Below, piece after piece: positions 1 through 10,078 of a stretch of 64,000 nt of DNA. Source of the stretch: Prochlorococcus sp. AG-388-A01 (GTDB lineage Bacteria; Cyanobacteriota; Cyanobacteriia; PCC-6307; Cyanobiaceae); assembly GCA_003279945.1 (NCBI GenBank), contig QCGK01000001.1:178211-242210 (forward strand), read 5' to 3'. The first letter of the stretch is position 1. Every line of letters starts with the position of its first letter. A model generated the notes under the pieces. It had not been told where the DNA came from, did no database searches, and saw nothing but the letters and a program-made list of their open reading frames with translations. The position numbers and the translations under genes are program-made.

Positions 1-1205
1 GCTTCGTTTAAAGCAGCTACACCAGGTAAGATTTTACCTTCTAAAAGTTCCAAACTAGCCCCACCTCCAGTAGATATATGAGACATTTTCTCAGCTAATC
101 CTGCTTTCTCGACTGCTGCGACTGAATCTCCACCACCAATTATTGTACAAACTTCAGAAAAAGCACTTAAGTCTGCAAGGGTAGTAGCTATTGCATTTGT
201 ACCTTCTGCAAATTTATCAAATTCGAAAACTCCCATGGGACCATTCCAGATTATTGTCTTACATTCTGCAAGAGCATTCTGAAAAACTTTAATGGAATCT
301 GGACCAATATCGAGACCCATCCAATTGCCACTAATTGAATCAATTTGAGATATTTTACTTTCGGCTTCAGGAGCAAATTCATTAGCTAAAACAACATCAG
401 TTGGTAATAATAATTCGACTCCTTTTGCTTTTGCTTTTGCTTCTAAATCTTTGGCAAGCTCGAGTTTATCTTCTTCCACAAGGCTCTTTCCAACATCTAG
501 ACCTCTAGCTTTATAAAAAGTAAAAATCATACCTCCACCAATCATAATTTTGTCACACTTATCTAGTAAAGAATCAAGCACTCCTATTTTGCTGCTAACC
601 TTTGATCCTCCAACTATTGCTGCCAATGGACGCTTTGGGGCATCTATTGCTCCTTGTAAGTATTTCAATTCTTTTTCTAAAAGGAATCCAGCTACAGATG
701 GACTTAAATAATTAGTAACTCCCTGAGTTGAAGCATGAGCTCTATGTGCAGCTCCAAAAGCATCATTTACATACATATCTGCATGTGACGCCAAATTTTT
801 AGCAAAATCCAAGTCATTCTTTTCCTCTTCACCATAAAAACGAACATTTTCAAGTAAAAGAACATCTCCATTATTCAAACTATTTGATTCTGCAACTGCT
901 TCATCACCTATACAACTGTTTGTGAGAGAAACATTTTTTCCCAATAATTCACTTAATCTTGCTGCCACTGGAATTAATCTCATTTTTTCATTTACCTGGC
1001 CTTTTGGTCTTCCAAAATGGGCAGCTAAGATAACTCTTGCAGAGTGATTAATGAGATATTCAATTGTTGGGATCGCTGCCCTAATACGCGTATCGTCGGT
1101 TATTTGACCATCTTCATTTAATGGAACATTAAAATCTACTCTAACAAGAACTTTTTTTCCTTCTAAATGTGTCTTGTCAAGACTGGAAAGAGATAATTTT
1201 GGCAT
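1..1205 (-). CDS. pgk: Phosphoglycerate kinase, 3' end cut by window edge
   Basis: Converts 1,3-bisphosphoglycerate and ADP to 3-phosphoglycerate and ATP, and runs in reverse in the Calvin cycle; cytosolic. Translating the minus strand from ATG at 1205 gives 401 codons with the PGK landmarks: RVDFNVP near residue 22, AHFGRPKG near 60, GGSKVSSK near 200 and the nucleotide-site GGGASLELL near the C-terminus. The visible protein ends ...ALNEA, and the family is about 400 residues, so only the last codon or two and the stop lie outside the window. It is transcribed away from the neighbouring GTPase gene, and a possible NtcA-type site lies 63-76 bases upstream. Identification is very secure. Confidence 0.97.
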   Translation of the reverse strand, partial: MPKLSLSSLDKTHLEGKKVLVRVDFNVPLNEDGQITDDTRIRAAIPTIEYLINHSARVILAAHFGRPKGQVNEKMRLIPVAARLSELLGKNVSLTNSCIGDEAVAESNSLNNGDVLLLENVRFYGEEEKNDLDFAKNLASHADMYVNDAFGAAHRAHASTQGVTNYLSPSVAGFLLEKELKYLQGAIDAPKRPLAAIVGGSKVSSKIGVLDSLLDKCDKIMIGGGMIFTFYKARGLDVGKSLVEEDKLELAKDLEAKAKAKGVELLLPTDVVLANEFAPEAESKISQIDSISGNWMGLDIGPDSIKVFQNALAECKTIIWNGPMGVFEFDKFAEGTNAIATTLADLSAFSEVCTIIGGGDSVAAVEKAGLAEKMSHISTGGGASLELLEGKILPGVAALNE

Positions 1206-1267
1206 TAAACAAGCTTAATTTTTAATTTTAAGACCCTAACGTTAATTTGGGCTTATTGGGTTAAAAA

Positions 1268-1281
1268 GTAGTAACTGTTAC
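1268..1281 (-). promoter_or_regulatory. Candidate NtcA-type box upstream of pgk
   Basis: The sequence GTA-N8-TAC occurs here exactly and contains the perfect dyad GTAAC-T-GTTAC. Read toward pgk, a TAN3T hexamer (TAACGT, minus strand 1244-1239) follows after 23 bases, close to the spacing of NtcA-activated promoters. The motif has only six fixed bases, so one chance match somewhere in the window's intergenic DNA is expected. The matching -10 spacing is what makes it worth listing. Confidence 0.3.
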
Positions 1282-1416
1282 CTATGCCTTAATAAATTTT
1301 AAGAATTAACTATTATAAAATTTTTTAGTTATTTAATTTATACTAAAATTTAGAAGTAATACTTTTGAAACTTATAAAAATTAAAAGGAATACAAAATTT
1401 TATTTGATTTATTGAA

Positions 1417-2289
1417 GTGGACATACCCAAAATTCAATGGTATCCAGGCCATATTGCAAAAGCAGAAAAAAAATTATCTGAAGTTATCAATAAAGTAGAT
1501 TTAGTTCTAGAAGTTAGAGATGCACGAATTCCTTTATCAACAGGACATCCACACTTAAACAAATGGATAAATAATAAAAAACATATTCTTGTTATTAACA
1601 GATCAGACATGATCTCAGCCGATACAATCACTAATTGGAATAAATGGTTTAATGAAAAAGATCAATATCCACATTGGTGTGATGCTAAAAGAGGTTTAGG
1701 TATTAAAGAAATTTGTAAGACCGCCAAAGAATCCAGGTCATCAATTGACGATAGAAGGCTTTCTAGAGGAATGCGAATTAGGCCAATTAGAGCCCTTACA
1801 CTTGGTTTTCCAAACGTAGGTAAATCAGCATTAATTAATAGAATTGCAAAAAAAAGAGTTGTAGATAGTGCTAGGAAAGCAGGCGTAACTCGTAACTTAA
1901 GATGGATAAAATTAGAAAGTGGTATAGATTTGTTAGATGCTCCTGGTGTTATACCTCCTAATTTAGAAGATCAAAAATCAGCACTTAATCTTGCACTATG
2001 CGACGATATTGGGGAAGCTGCTTATGAAATAGAAAGTGTCGCAATTGGATTTATCAAAATTATATCAACTCTAAACAAAGATAAGAATGCGAATATTTCA
2101 TTAAATAAAATATCTAATAGATATGGAGTTGATATAAAAAAAGGCTTTGAGAGTCCTTCTGATTGGATCACTGAAGCAGCTTCAAAACACACCTCAGGCG
2201 ATAAAAGAAGAATGTCTCATAAATTATTAGAAGATTATAGAAATCAAATGCTTGGTAAAATTGCTTTAGAAGTCCCACAATGGAATTAA
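1417..2289 (+). CDS. rbgA: Circularly permuted ribosome-biogenesis GTPase (YlqF/RbgA type)
   Basis: A 290-residue GTPase with the permuted motif order of the YlqF/RbgA family: G4 NRSD at residues 61-64 comes before the P-loop GFPNVGKSA at 130-138, followed by the G2 threonine near 158 and G3 DAPG at 174-177. In Bacillus this family helps assemble the 50S subunit; that role here is by homology. The start is GTG at 1417, as no ATG lies nearby in frame and the protein begins with the family's IQWYPGH motif at residues 6-12. It overlaps the next gene, a pseudouridine synthase, by 10 bases, which suggests co-transcription of two ribosome-maturation genes. Confidence 0.9.
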   Translation: MDIPKIQWYPGHIAKAEKKLSEVINKVDLVLEVRDARIPLSTGHPHLNKWINNKKHILVINRSDMISADTITNWNKWFNEKDQYPHWCDAKRGLGIKEICKTAKESRSSIDDRRLSRGMRIRPIRALTLGFPNVGKSALINRIAKKRVVDSARKAGVTRNLRWIKLESGIDLLDAPGVIPPNLEDQKSALNLALCDDIGEAAYEIESVAIGFIKIISTLNKDKNANISLNKISNRYGVDIKKGFESPSDWITEAASKHTSGDKRRMSHKLLEDYRNQMLGKIALEVPQWN

Positions 2290-3239
2290 ATAATAAAAAT
2301 TCTTTTGGAATTGGAGAAGGTGAACTTATAGAAATTATTTATGAGCTGCCTCTTCCTATGAGACTAGATAGATGGTTGGTAAGTAAAAGGCCAGAACAAA
2401 GTAGAGCAAGAATTCAACATTTTATCAATTCAGGTTTAGTACTTGTAAACTATAAGACTGCGAAAGCAAAGACCCCATTAAAAAATGGCGACAATGTTCA
2501 AATCTGGATGCCTCCTCCAGAACCTCTTGTATATTTGAAACCTGAAAAAATGGATTTAAAAATCCTTTTTGAAGACGAGCACATCATAGTAATCAATAAG
2601 CAATCAGGATTAATTGTTCATCCAGCCCCGGGACATAAATCAGGAACTTTAGTTAATGGATTACTTTTTCACTGTAATGATCTTCCTGGAATCAATGGAA
2701 AACTAAGACCTGGTATTGTCCACAGACTAGATAAAGATACCTCTGGATGTATGGTGGTAGCAAAAAGCCAAGAGGCACTAGTAAATCTTCAAAAACAAAT
2801 TAAAGAAAAGATAGCTTCACGCGAATATATTGCAGTAATTCATGGTGTACCTAAATCTGAAGAAGGTCGAATAGTTGGTCACATCGGCAGAGATAGATTA
2901 AATAGATTGAAATATAAAGTAGTTGAAGAAACATTGGGAAGGTATGCTTGCACCTACTGGAAATTAAAAGAAAGATTTGGCAATTACTCATTAATGAGTT
3001 TCAAATTAGATACTGGGCGAACGCATCAAATCAGAGTTCATTGTGCTCATATTCATCATCCTATTGTGGGTGATCCGTTATATGGAAGATGTAAAAAACT
3101 TCCATGTAAATTAGAGGGCCAAGCTTTACATGCTATTAAGCTTGGCCTTATACATCCAATAAATGGTAAAGAAATGATATTTGAAGCAGAAGTTCCATTA
3201 GATTTTCAAAAATTACTAAAAGTTCTTCAAGCTAAATAA
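2280..3239 (+). CDS. rluD: Large-subunit rRNA pseudouridine synthase, RluA/RluD family
   Basis: Isomerises specific uridines of RNA, probably 23S rRNA, to pseudouridine. The 319-residue protein has an N-terminal S4-type RNA-binding segment (about 27-75) and a catalytic domain with the motif HRLDKDTSG, whose aspartate D151 is the nucleophile of the family, followed later by RTHQIRVH. Length and S4 domain fit RluD, the 23S helix-69 enzyme, better than RluA, but the exact target cannot be read from sequence. Its ATG lies inside the end of the upstream GTPase gene. Its 3' end overlaps the convergent ABC gene by 8 bases. Confidence 0.88.
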   Translation: MELNNKNSFGIGEGELIEIIYELPLPMRLDRWLVSKRPEQSRARIQHFINSGLVLVNYKTAKAKTPLKNGDNVQIWMPPPEPLVYLKPEKMDLKILFEDEHIIVINKQSGLIVHPAPGHKSGTLVNGLLFHCNDLPGINGKLRPGIVHRLDKDTSGCMVVAKSQEALVNLQKQIKEKIASREYIAVIHGVPKSEEGRIVGHIGRDRLNRLKYKVVEETLGRYACTYWKLKERFGNYSLMSFKLDTGRTHQIRVHCAHIHHPIVGDPLYGRCKKLPCKLEGQALHAIKLGLIHPINGKEMIFEAEVPLDFQKLLKVLQAK

Positions 3240-4830
3240 GATTTAAAGAAGAATTGATAAGAGATTTTGTATAAGTGTTTTTAGTTTTAGCAAATATTGT
3301 AGAGCTTTCTCCTTCTTCAACTATCCTTCCTTGATTCATTACTAACAACCTATCACAAAATCTTGAAGCAATACCTAAATCATGAGTGATAAAAATAATA
3401 GTTAAATTCATTTTTTCTTGTAAGACTCTCAGCAATTCCAGTATCTCTATTTTTACTGAAGCATCTAACATATTTAAGCTTTCATCACAAATCAAAATTT
3501 TTGGTTTCAATAATAACGCTCTAGCTAATGAAATTCTTTGCAATTGACCACCAGATAATTGGCTAGGATAAGAATCCAAAAAATCATAATTTACAGGAAG
3601 ATTTAAATTTCTAAAAATTAATTTTATTTCCTTTTCAATTTTTCTCTTATCTGAAATTTTTTGAATAAAAAAAATATCTTCTAAAATATTCTTAATTGTC
3701 ATTTTTGGATTCAAACTTGAAAAAGGGTCTTGAAAAATAATTTGCATATTATTAGGCTTTTTATAAGAGTTATTTTTTATCGCTTTATAATTTTTATCAT
3801 AAATTTTTATTTCACCGCCTCTCACTTTTACAAGTCCAACTAAAGCCCTACATAATGTACTTTTACCGCTTCCTGAAGAACCAACTATTCCAAGAGTCTC
3901 ATTTTTATATAATTTGAAACTTACTTCATTTAAAGCCTTATTCCATTTATTCCGAAAAATTGAAGAATTTAATTTATACCAATGCCTTAAGTTGTTAGCC
4001 TCTAAAATGACTTCTTCAAGAATATTATTTTTAGTATTTGGCTTTAAAACTATTTTCGAAGCATTTACTAATTTTATACCAATATCTGACTTTGGTGATT
4101 GAAAAATATCTAATATATTACCTTTTTCTACAATCGAACCTTCTTCAATTATTGCAACTTTTTTACACCACTTTGCTGCAAGATTAATATCGTGACTAAT
4201 TAAAATTAAAGTAGTGTCAAATTTATTACATAAGTTAATTATTTCTCTCATGATTTCAAAACTTATTTTGGTATCTAGGCTTGTTGTAGGTTCATCAGCT
4301 ATTAATAATTTAGGTTTTAAAGCAAGAGCCATTGCTATAGAAACTCTTTGTCTCATTCCACCACTAAATTGGTGTGGAAAAGAAGCAAGTCTGCTTTCTT
4401 CAATATCTACTTTTTGAAAAACTTCTTTTACTAAATTTCTAATCAGCTCAGATGATTTAGTTGGATAATGTGTTTTAAATAATTCATATAAATGATCACC
4501 AATTTTCATTAGTGGATTAAGTCTTTTTATGGAATCTTGATAGATAAATCCAAAATTTTTTCTCCTAAATAATTGCGATTCTTTGTTATTTATTTTTCTA
4601 GGATCTAAACGAGAAATGGATATACTTCCTTTCGAAGTTGCCCTTTCAGGCAACATATTTACTAATGTTTTGGCAAAAGTAGTTTTTCCGCACCCAGAGG
4701 GACCAATGATAGCCAAATGATCACCTTTATCTATTTCCAGATCAAAATTTTTGATTATAGGACTCTGCTTTAAACTATATTTAACAGTAAGGTTTTTAAC
4801 TGTAAGAATTCTTTCTTTTTTTATTTCCAT
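3232..4830 (-). CDS. ABC transporter protein with two fused ATPase domains (oligopeptide/YejF-like)
   Basis: The 532-residue protein carries two complete ABC cassettes. The first has Walker A GPSGCGKTT (43-51), signature FSGGMRQR and Walker B LLIADEP. The second has Walker A GSSGSGKST, signature LSGGQLQR and Walker B ILICDES, where serine replaces the usual proline. This layout matches the duplicated ATPase of peptide/nickel-type importers such as YejF or fused DppD-DppF. No permease or binding-protein gene is beside it, so the transported compound is unknown. It has no membrane segments and would work at the inner membrane with permeases encoded elsewhere. It is divergent from the (p)ppGpp synthetase gene. 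Confidence 0.85.
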   Translation of the reverse strand: MEIKKERILTVKNLTVKYSLKQSPIIKNFDLEIDKGDHLAIIGPSGCGKTTFAKTLVNMLPERATSKGSISISRLDPRKINNKESQLFRRKNFGFIYQDSIKRLNPLMKIGDHLYELFKTHYPTKSSELIRNLVKEVFQKVDIEESRLASFPHQFSGGMRQRVSIAMALALKPKLLIADEPTTSLDTKISFEIMREIINLCNKFDTTLILISHDINLAAKWCKKVAIIEEGSIVEKGNILDIFQSPKSDIGIKLVNASKIVLKPNTKNNILEEVILEANNLRHWYKLNSSIFRNKWNKALNEVSFKLYKNETLGIVGSSGSGKSTLCRALVGLVKVRGGEIKIYDKNYKAIKNNSYKKPNNMQIIFQDPFSSLNPKMTIKNILEDIFFIQKISDKRKIEKEIKLIFRNLNLPVNYDFLDSYPSQLSGGQLQRISLARALLLKPKILICDESLNMLDASVKIEILELLRVLQEKMNLTIIFITHDLGIASRFCDRLLVMNQGRIVEEGESSTIFAKTKNTYTKSLINSSLNLI

Positions 4831-4885
4831 GATTTTATAGCAAAATTATCTTGTCCTAAATAAAATAAATCTAAAGCAATATAAA

Positions 4886-7195
4886 ATGTCTGAGGCAGCT
4901 GCAAATCCAAAAGAAAAAAAAGAAATTGAAGTTTCCGAAACCATTTTGCCTGAAAATAAAAAAAATGAAAGTCAATCTTTGAATTACGAGATAAAAATTC
5001 CTGATTGGCTTATTAAAAATATCAATAATTATGAAAGATCAAATAAAGTAAACGATGCGGATCAAAACCTTATCGTAAAGGCCTTTAAACTTGCTTATAA
5101 AGCTCACGAAGGACAACTTCGTGCGAGTGGTGAGCCGTATATTATTCACCCAGTGGCTGTTGCAAATCTTCTCAAAGAAATAGGCGCTAGTTCATCTGTT
5201 ATTGCTGCAGGACTGTTACATGATGTTGTTGAAGATACAGGTATTGATTTAAAGGAAATAGAAGCAAATTTTGGATTAGAAGTAAAAATACTTGTGGAGG
5301 GGGTAACAAAATTAGGAGGGATTCACTTTAATAATAGAACAGAAGCTCAAGCTGAAAATCTTAGAAAAATGTTTTTAGCTATGGCAAGTGATATCAGAGT
5401 TGTTTTAGTAAAACTTGCAGATCGACTTCATAACATGCGAACAATTGAATGGCTTAATGATGAGAGGAAACAAAGAATAGCGAGAGAAACAAGAGAGATT
5501 TATGCACCCTTAGCTAATCGATTAGGAATAAATAGATTTAAATGGGAATTAGAAGATCTAGCTTTTAAATTCCTAGAGCCTAAAGAATTTAAAGATCTAA
5601 AAGATCAAATCGCTGTAAAAAGAAGTGATAGAGAAAGAAGATTAAAAGTAACTTTGAATCTTATTAAGGAAAACTTAGTTTCAGCAGGTTTGAAAAATTT
5701 TGAAATAACTGGAAGGCCAAAACATCTTTATGGGATCTGGAGCAAAATGGAACGACAACAAAAACAGTTTAACGAGATTTATGATGTTGCTGCATTAAGA
5801 ATTATCGTGGACAATTCAGATAGTTGTTATAGAGCTTTAGCAGTTGTACATGATACTTTCAAACCAATTCCAGGCAGATTTAAAGACTATATAGGATTAC
5901 CAAAACCTAATGGATATCAATCTCTACACACCTCTGTGATTGGAAGACATCGACCTATTGAAGTTCAAATTAGAACTACTTCTATGCATCAAATTGCAGA
6001 ATATGGTATCGCCGCTCATTGGCAATACAAAGAGGGTGGTTCTCCTGCTAAAAGTAATGCCGAGAGATTTAATTGGCTAAGACAATTAGTCGAATGGCAA
6101 CAAGAAGGTAATGAAGGAGATCATAATGATTATTTAGCTTCAATTAAAGAAGATTTATTTGATGAAGAAGTATTTGTAATTACTCCTAAAGGAGATGTTG
6201 TTGGTTTAAGAAAAGGATCTACTGCAATAGATTTTGCCTACAGAATTCATTCTGAAGTTGGAAATCACTGTAATGGAATAAGAATTAATGAAAAGCTTTC
6301 TCCATTATCTACAGCACTTCAAAATGGTGACTTCATAGAAATTTTGACAAATAATAATGCCAATCCAAGCTTGGATTGGCTGAACTTTGTAGTTACCCCA
6401 ACTGCTAAAAATAGAATACGCCAGTGGTATAAGAAAAGCCATCGAGATGAAACGATTAAAAGAGGCAGAGAATTACTCGAAAAAGAAGTAGGTCGAAACG
6501 GTTTTGAAACATTGCTTTCTAGTGATGCTATGAAAAAAGTTGCTAATCGATGCAATTTAAAAAATACGGAAGATCTACTGGCGTCGCTTGGTTTTGGTGG
6601 TTTAACTTTACATCAAGTATTAAACAGACTAAGAGAAGAAATAAAATTACAGACAGAAGATGTAAAAAATGATTCTGATTCTGAAATAGCAAAATCTCTT
6701 AAAAGTAATACTAACTTATCAACTAATAAATCTCATTCGGCGGCTAAATCACCAATTTCTGGGATAGAAGGTCTTGATTACAGAATAGGTAAATGTTGTA
6801 CCCCACTACCAGGCGAGGACATAATAGGAACCGTATCGCTTGGTAACCATGGAATAACCATTCATAGGGCAGATTGTGAAAATGTCATGCCAATTCCAAT
6901 AGAGAGAAGATTACCTGTTGGATGGAATAAAGATAATAAAACTGGCGATAATAAGTTTCCAATTCAACTTCGAATAGAAGTAATTGACAGGGTTGGAATT
7001 CTTAAAGATATTCTTATGCGGTTATCTGATAAAGGTATAAACGTTAGCGATGCCAATGTTAAAACAGCTTATGGCAAACCAGCTATTATCAATCTATGCG
7101 TAGGTCTAGAAAGTTATAATCAACTTTACAAAACAATTGACCAAATTAAATCAATGGCAGATGTTTTGGATATTGCGAGAGTTGGACAAACTTAA
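4886..7195 (+). CDS. spoT: Bifunctional (p)ppGpp synthetase/hydrolase
   Basis: Makes and degrades the stringent-response alarmone. The 769-residue protein has all four expected parts: an HD hydrolase domain with H88 and HD at 112-113 (HDVVED intact), a synthetase domain with RFKDYIG and NGYQSLHT motifs, a TGS domain (about 410-470) and a C-terminal ACT domain (about 690-769). The intact HD motif together with the RFKD form of the synthetase loop is typical of bifunctional Rel/SpoT enzymes rather than synthetase-only RelA. ATG at 4886 is followed by an acidic/lysine-rich leader. It stands alone, divergent from the ABC gene. It may also be listed as relA. Confidence 0.95.
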   Translation: MSEAAANPKEKKEIEVSETILPENKKNESQSLNYEIKIPDWLIKNINNYERSNKVNDADQNLIVKAFKLAYKAHEGQLRASGEPYIIHPVAVANLLKEIGASSSVIAAGLLHDVVEDTGIDLKEIEANFGLEVKILVEGVTKLGGIHFNNRTEAQAENLRKMFLAMASDIRVVLVKLADRLHNMRTIEWLNDERKQRIARETREIYAPLANRLGINRFKWELEDLAFKFLEPKEFKDLKDQIAVKRSDRERRLKVTLNLIKENLVSAGLKNFEITGRPKHLYGIWSKMERQQKQFNEIYDVAALRIIVDNSDSCYRALAVVHDTFKPIPGRFKDYIGLPKPNGYQSLHTSVIGRHRPIEVQIRTTSMHQIAEYGIAAHWQYKEGGSPAKSNAERFNWLRQLVEWQQEGNEGDHNDYLASIKEDLFDEEVFVITPKGDVVGLRKGSTAIDFAYRIHSEVGNHCNGIRINEKLSPLSTALQNGDFIEILTNNNANPSLDWLNFVVTPTAKNRIRQWYKKSHRDETIKRGRELLEKEVGRNGFETLLSSDAMKKVANRCNLKNTEDLLASLGFGGLTLHQVLNRLREEIKLQTEDVKNDSDSEIAKSLKSNTNLSTNKSHSAAKSPISGIEGLDYRIGKCCTPLPGEDIIGTVSLGNHGITIHRADCENVMPIPIERRLPVGWNKDNKTGDNKFPIQLRIEVIDRVGILKDILMRLSDKGINVSDANVKTAYGKPAIINLCVGLESYNQLYKTIDQIKSMADVLDIARVGQT

Positions 7196-7213
7196 TTTTA
7201 AAAATCAGATAAG

Positions 7214-7657
7214 CTATCTTTTATTTTTTATATTACAAATAAAGAAAACAATACTGCCTGCAATCAAAGCTAATAATAACCCAACACAAGATGAACCCAA
7301 GAGTAATTTTAATGAAAAAATACTACCTTGTTTCCATAAGTCACCAATAACCAAATTTTTTTCAATAGTTTTATTAGGAGAATTATTTAAAAAAATCGAA
7401 CCGACTTTATAATTAAAATAATATAGTGGAATATAAGTAAAAGGGTTGCTGATCCAAGTACCGATTGCAGCTAGAAAAATATTTCCCTTAGCTAGTTTGG
7501 CAAAAAATACCCCTATTAAAGTCTGAAACCCAAAAAAAGGAAAGCATCCACTAAATACTCCTATAGCTAAACCTTTAGCATTAAATAATGGACTTCCATT
7601 CTGATTCCTAAATAATGATAGAATTTTCTTATTGGTAATATCTCTTTTAGATCTCAT
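7214..7657 (-). CDS. DUF2062 family membrane protein
   Basis: A 147-residue protein with two long hydrophobic stretches (roughly 28-60 and 115-142). The segment containing GLAIGVFSGCFPFFGFQT and ISNPFTYIPLYYF is the hallmark of DUF2062, a small integral-membrane family of unknown function that often occurs near glycosyltransferase or cell-envelope genes. ATG at 7657 is 65 bases from the divergent mnmE start. It is convergent with the (p)ppGpp gene at 18 bases spacing. No function can be assigned from the context. Confidence 0.75.
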   Translation of the reverse strand: MRSKRDITNKKILSLFRNQNGSPLFNAKGLAIGVFSGCFPFFGFQTLIGVFFAKLAKGNIFLAAIGTWISNPFTYIPLYYFNYKVGSIFLNNSPNKTIEKNLVIGDLWKQGSIFSLKLLLGSSCVGLLLALIAGSIVFFICNIKNKR

Positions 7658-7722
7658 TAAAAATAAAAATTCAAAATTAAATTCTTGATAATCTTACTTA
7701 ATTATCTATAACAAAGCGAGAG

Positions 7723-9105
7723 ATGGATTCGATAGTTACTACAGAAGATACGATAGCCGCAATTGCTTCAGCTATAAGTATAGGTAAAGGAGGAGTTGCG
7801 ATAATAAGAGTATCAGGGAAAGATTCAATAAATTCTTGCAAAAAGATTGTTCAGACTAAATCTAAATATGCATGGGAATCACATAGAGTTTTTCACGGTT
7901 TTATTAAGGAAAATAAACAAAATAAATTTATAGATGAGGTTTTAATTTTAGTGATGAAATCACCAAATAGCTTTACAGGAGAGGATGTAGTTGAACTCCA
8001 TTGCCATGGAGGAATTATCTTAGTAAATAAAGTTCTAAAGTTATTATTATCTAGTAATTCTAGAGTTAGACTTGCAAATCCAGGAGAATTTAGTCAAAGA
8101 GCTTTTCTTAATGGGAAAATAGACCTTACTCAAGCCGAGTCAATTAATCAATTAATTAATGCAAGCAATATCAGATCAGCAGAGTTAGCTTTTAGCGGGG
8201 TTCAAGGAGAAATAAAGAAAAAAATTGATGATATTAAAAATGACCTTATAAATGAACTTTGCGAGATAGAAGCGAGAGTTGATTTTGAAGAAGACTTCAC
8301 AGATTTTGATTACACCAAATATCTAAAAAATATTAAAAAAGTAAAAGAAAAAATAGAATTACTAATAGAAAATGCAAAAAGAAATTCATATATTCACAAT
8401 GGAATATCAATTGCGCTTATAGGTAAAACAAATGTTGGTAAAAGCTCTTTACTAAATTTGCTTGCAAAAAAAGAGAAGGCAATCGTAACTAATATTCCTG
8501 GGACAACAAGAGATGTTATTGAAGTGAATTTAACTATTAATGAAATTCCAATGAAAATAATTGATACTGCTGGCATAAGAGAAACTCATGAAAAAATTGA
8601 AAGTATTGGAATAAAAAAAAGTTTTGGAAAAATTGAAGAGTCAGATTTTATAATTTATATTTATAGTCTTGAAGAAGGATTTAACGAAGAAGACAAAAAA
8701 ATAATCAAAGAAATTCCCAAAGAAAAATTAATTACTATTTTGGGCAATAAAAAAGATTTAATTGATTCAAAAGATATTAATTCAAATGAGTTAAAAAACA
8801 CAATTCTTATGAGCATTAAGAATAATGATGGTGAAAGATTATTAATCGACACAATCATAAAAAAATGCGGACTAAAACAAGTTGAAAATATTAATATATA
8901 TTTAAACGAAAGACACCTAACTAATTTGTCTGCTTGCCTGAGTAATTTAAATGATACTGATCAAATAATAAACAATAGATTGCCTTTTGACTTGTTATCA
9001 ATAGAATTGAGAGATGGAATTCAAAACTTATCTAAAATAACTGGTCAAGAATTAACTGAGGAACTCCTAAATAATATTTTTTCTAAGTTTTGTATTGGTA
9101 AATAA
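7723..9105 (+). CDS. mnmE: tRNA uridine-5-carboxymethylaminomethyl modification GTPase
   Basis: With MnmG it modifies the wobble uridine of certain tRNAs. The 460-residue protein has the N-terminal formyl-tetrahydrofolate-binding domain (1-120), a helical domain, and an inserted G domain with P-loop GKTNVGKS at 234-241, IPGTTRD and DTAGIRET. It ends with the catalytic C-terminal motif FCIGK at 456-460, as expected of a functional MnmE. ATG at 7723. Downstream nadC follows after 79 bases. The central G-domain half is rich in lysine and isoleucine, in keeping with local AT bias, but no key residue is missing. Confidence 0.96.
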   Translation: MDSIVTTEDTIAAIASAISIGKGGVAIIRVSGKDSINSCKKIVQTKSKYAWESHRVFHGFIKENKQNKFIDEVLILVMKSPNSFTGEDVVELHCHGGIILVNKVLKLLLSSNSRVRLANPGEFSQRAFLNGKIDLTQAESINQLINASNIRSAELAFSGVQGEIKKKIDDIKNDLINELCEIEARVDFEEDFTDFDYTKYLKNIKKVKEKIELLIENAKRNSYIHNGISIALIGKTNVGKSSLLNLLAKKEKAIVTNIPGTTRDVIEVNLTINEIPMKIIDTAGIRETHEKIESIGIKKSFGKIEESDFIIYIYSLEEGFNEEDKKIIKEIPKEKLITILGNKKDLIDSKDINSNELKNTILMSIKNNDGERLLIDTIIKKCGLKQVENINIYLNERHLTNLSACLSNLNDTDQIINNRLPFDLLSIELRDGIQNLSKITGQELTEELLNNIFSKFCIGK

Positions 9106-9184
9106 ATTTGAGTTAAATTACATAGTGATATATAGTTGATTCTCTAACTTCAGTTGAATTTTTATTATTTAATTATTTTTTTTA

Positions 9185-10051
9185 GTGGATTTAAATACCC
9201 CAATAATAAGTAAGATCATTGATAATTGGATCGATGAAGATATAGGTAGAGGAGATCTAACAAGTTCCTCTATTACAGAAGACAAAGGTAATGCATATTG
9301 GATTGCAAAAGAAGAGGGTATATTTTGTGGTGTTGAAATTATTAAAGAAATTTTTAAAAAAATTGATTTAAAAATCAGTTCAAAATTTAATATCTCTGAT
9401 GGAGATAAATTTGTTAAAGATCAAAAACTCTTGGAAATATATGGGCCTTCAAAAAGTTTGCTCGCTAGTGAAAGGGTCAGTCTAAATTTAGCAATGCATT
9501 TATCTGGAATATCTACACATACTAAGAATCTTGTTAATAAGTTAGAGGGCACAAATATAAAATTAGCAGATACTAGAAAAACTACTCCTGGCTTAAGGAT
9601 ATTTGAAAAATATGCATTTAAATGCGGTGGCGGAGTGAATCATAGGATGGGACTATACGATGCAGCTATGATAAAAGAAAATCACATTGCATGGACAGAT
9701 AATCTTAAAAATGCAGTAAAAAAAATTCGACTAAATTCGCCTTTTACTACTCATATCATAATTGAAGCTGAGAATATACAACAGGCAAAAGAAGCAGTAT
9801 TAGCAGGAGCAGATAGTGTCTTATTAGATGAACTTAGCCCTGAAACAATCAAAAAAAACATTCAAGAATTAAGAGATTTATCAATTAATAGCTTAAAAAA
9901 AGAAGTCAACAAAAATTTAATAATAGAAGTTTCTGGAATAAACCCTCAAGAAATTAGTAAATTTCTAATAAAAGGTATTGATTTAATTTCAACAAGTTCT
10001 CCAATTACCAAAAGTAATTGGATTGATTTAAGTATGCGTTATATTAATTAA
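9185..10051 (+). CDS. nadC: Nicotinate-nucleotide pyrophosphorylase (carboxylating)
   Basis: Condenses quinolinate with PRPP to nicotinate mononucleotide in de novo NAD synthesis. The 288-residue protein shows ERVSLNLAMHLSGI, TRKTTPGLR, HRMGLYDAAMIKENH and the C-terminal EVSGI and STSSP motifs, all part of the QPRTase substrate site. GTG at 9185 is used; no in-frame ATG lies close to the conserved start. argS follows after 27 bases and an aminotransferase overlaps argS, so these three probably form one transcript. nadK, the next step toward NADP, is also in this window, at 36653. Confidence 0.95.
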   Translation: MDLNTPIISKIIDNWIDEDIGRGDLTSSSITEDKGNAYWIAKEEGIFCGVEIIKEIFKKIDLKISSKFNISDGDKFVKDQKLLEIYGPSKSLLASERVSLNLAMHLSGISTHTKNLVNKLEGTNIKLADTRKTTPGLRIFEKYAFKCGGGVNHRMGLYDAAMIKENHIAWTDNLKNAVKKIRLNSPFTTHIIIEAENIQQAKEAVLAGADSVLLDELSPETIKKNIQELRDLSINSLKKEVNKNLIIEVSGINPQEISKFLIKGIDLISTSSPITKSNWIDLSMRYIN

Positions 10052-10078
10052 CTATATAGATAAATAATTAAATAATAA

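Noticed and set aside
1206..1416. tRNA or other structured RNA in the longest gaps, including this one.
   Set aside because: The gaps are AT-rich without a cloverleaf or CCA-type end, and are mostly shorter than 130 bases.
7137..7412. Plus-strand frame over the (p)ppGpp gene end and DUF2062.
   Set aside because: It starts inside the real spoT frame and is antisense to a well-supported DUF2062 gene.
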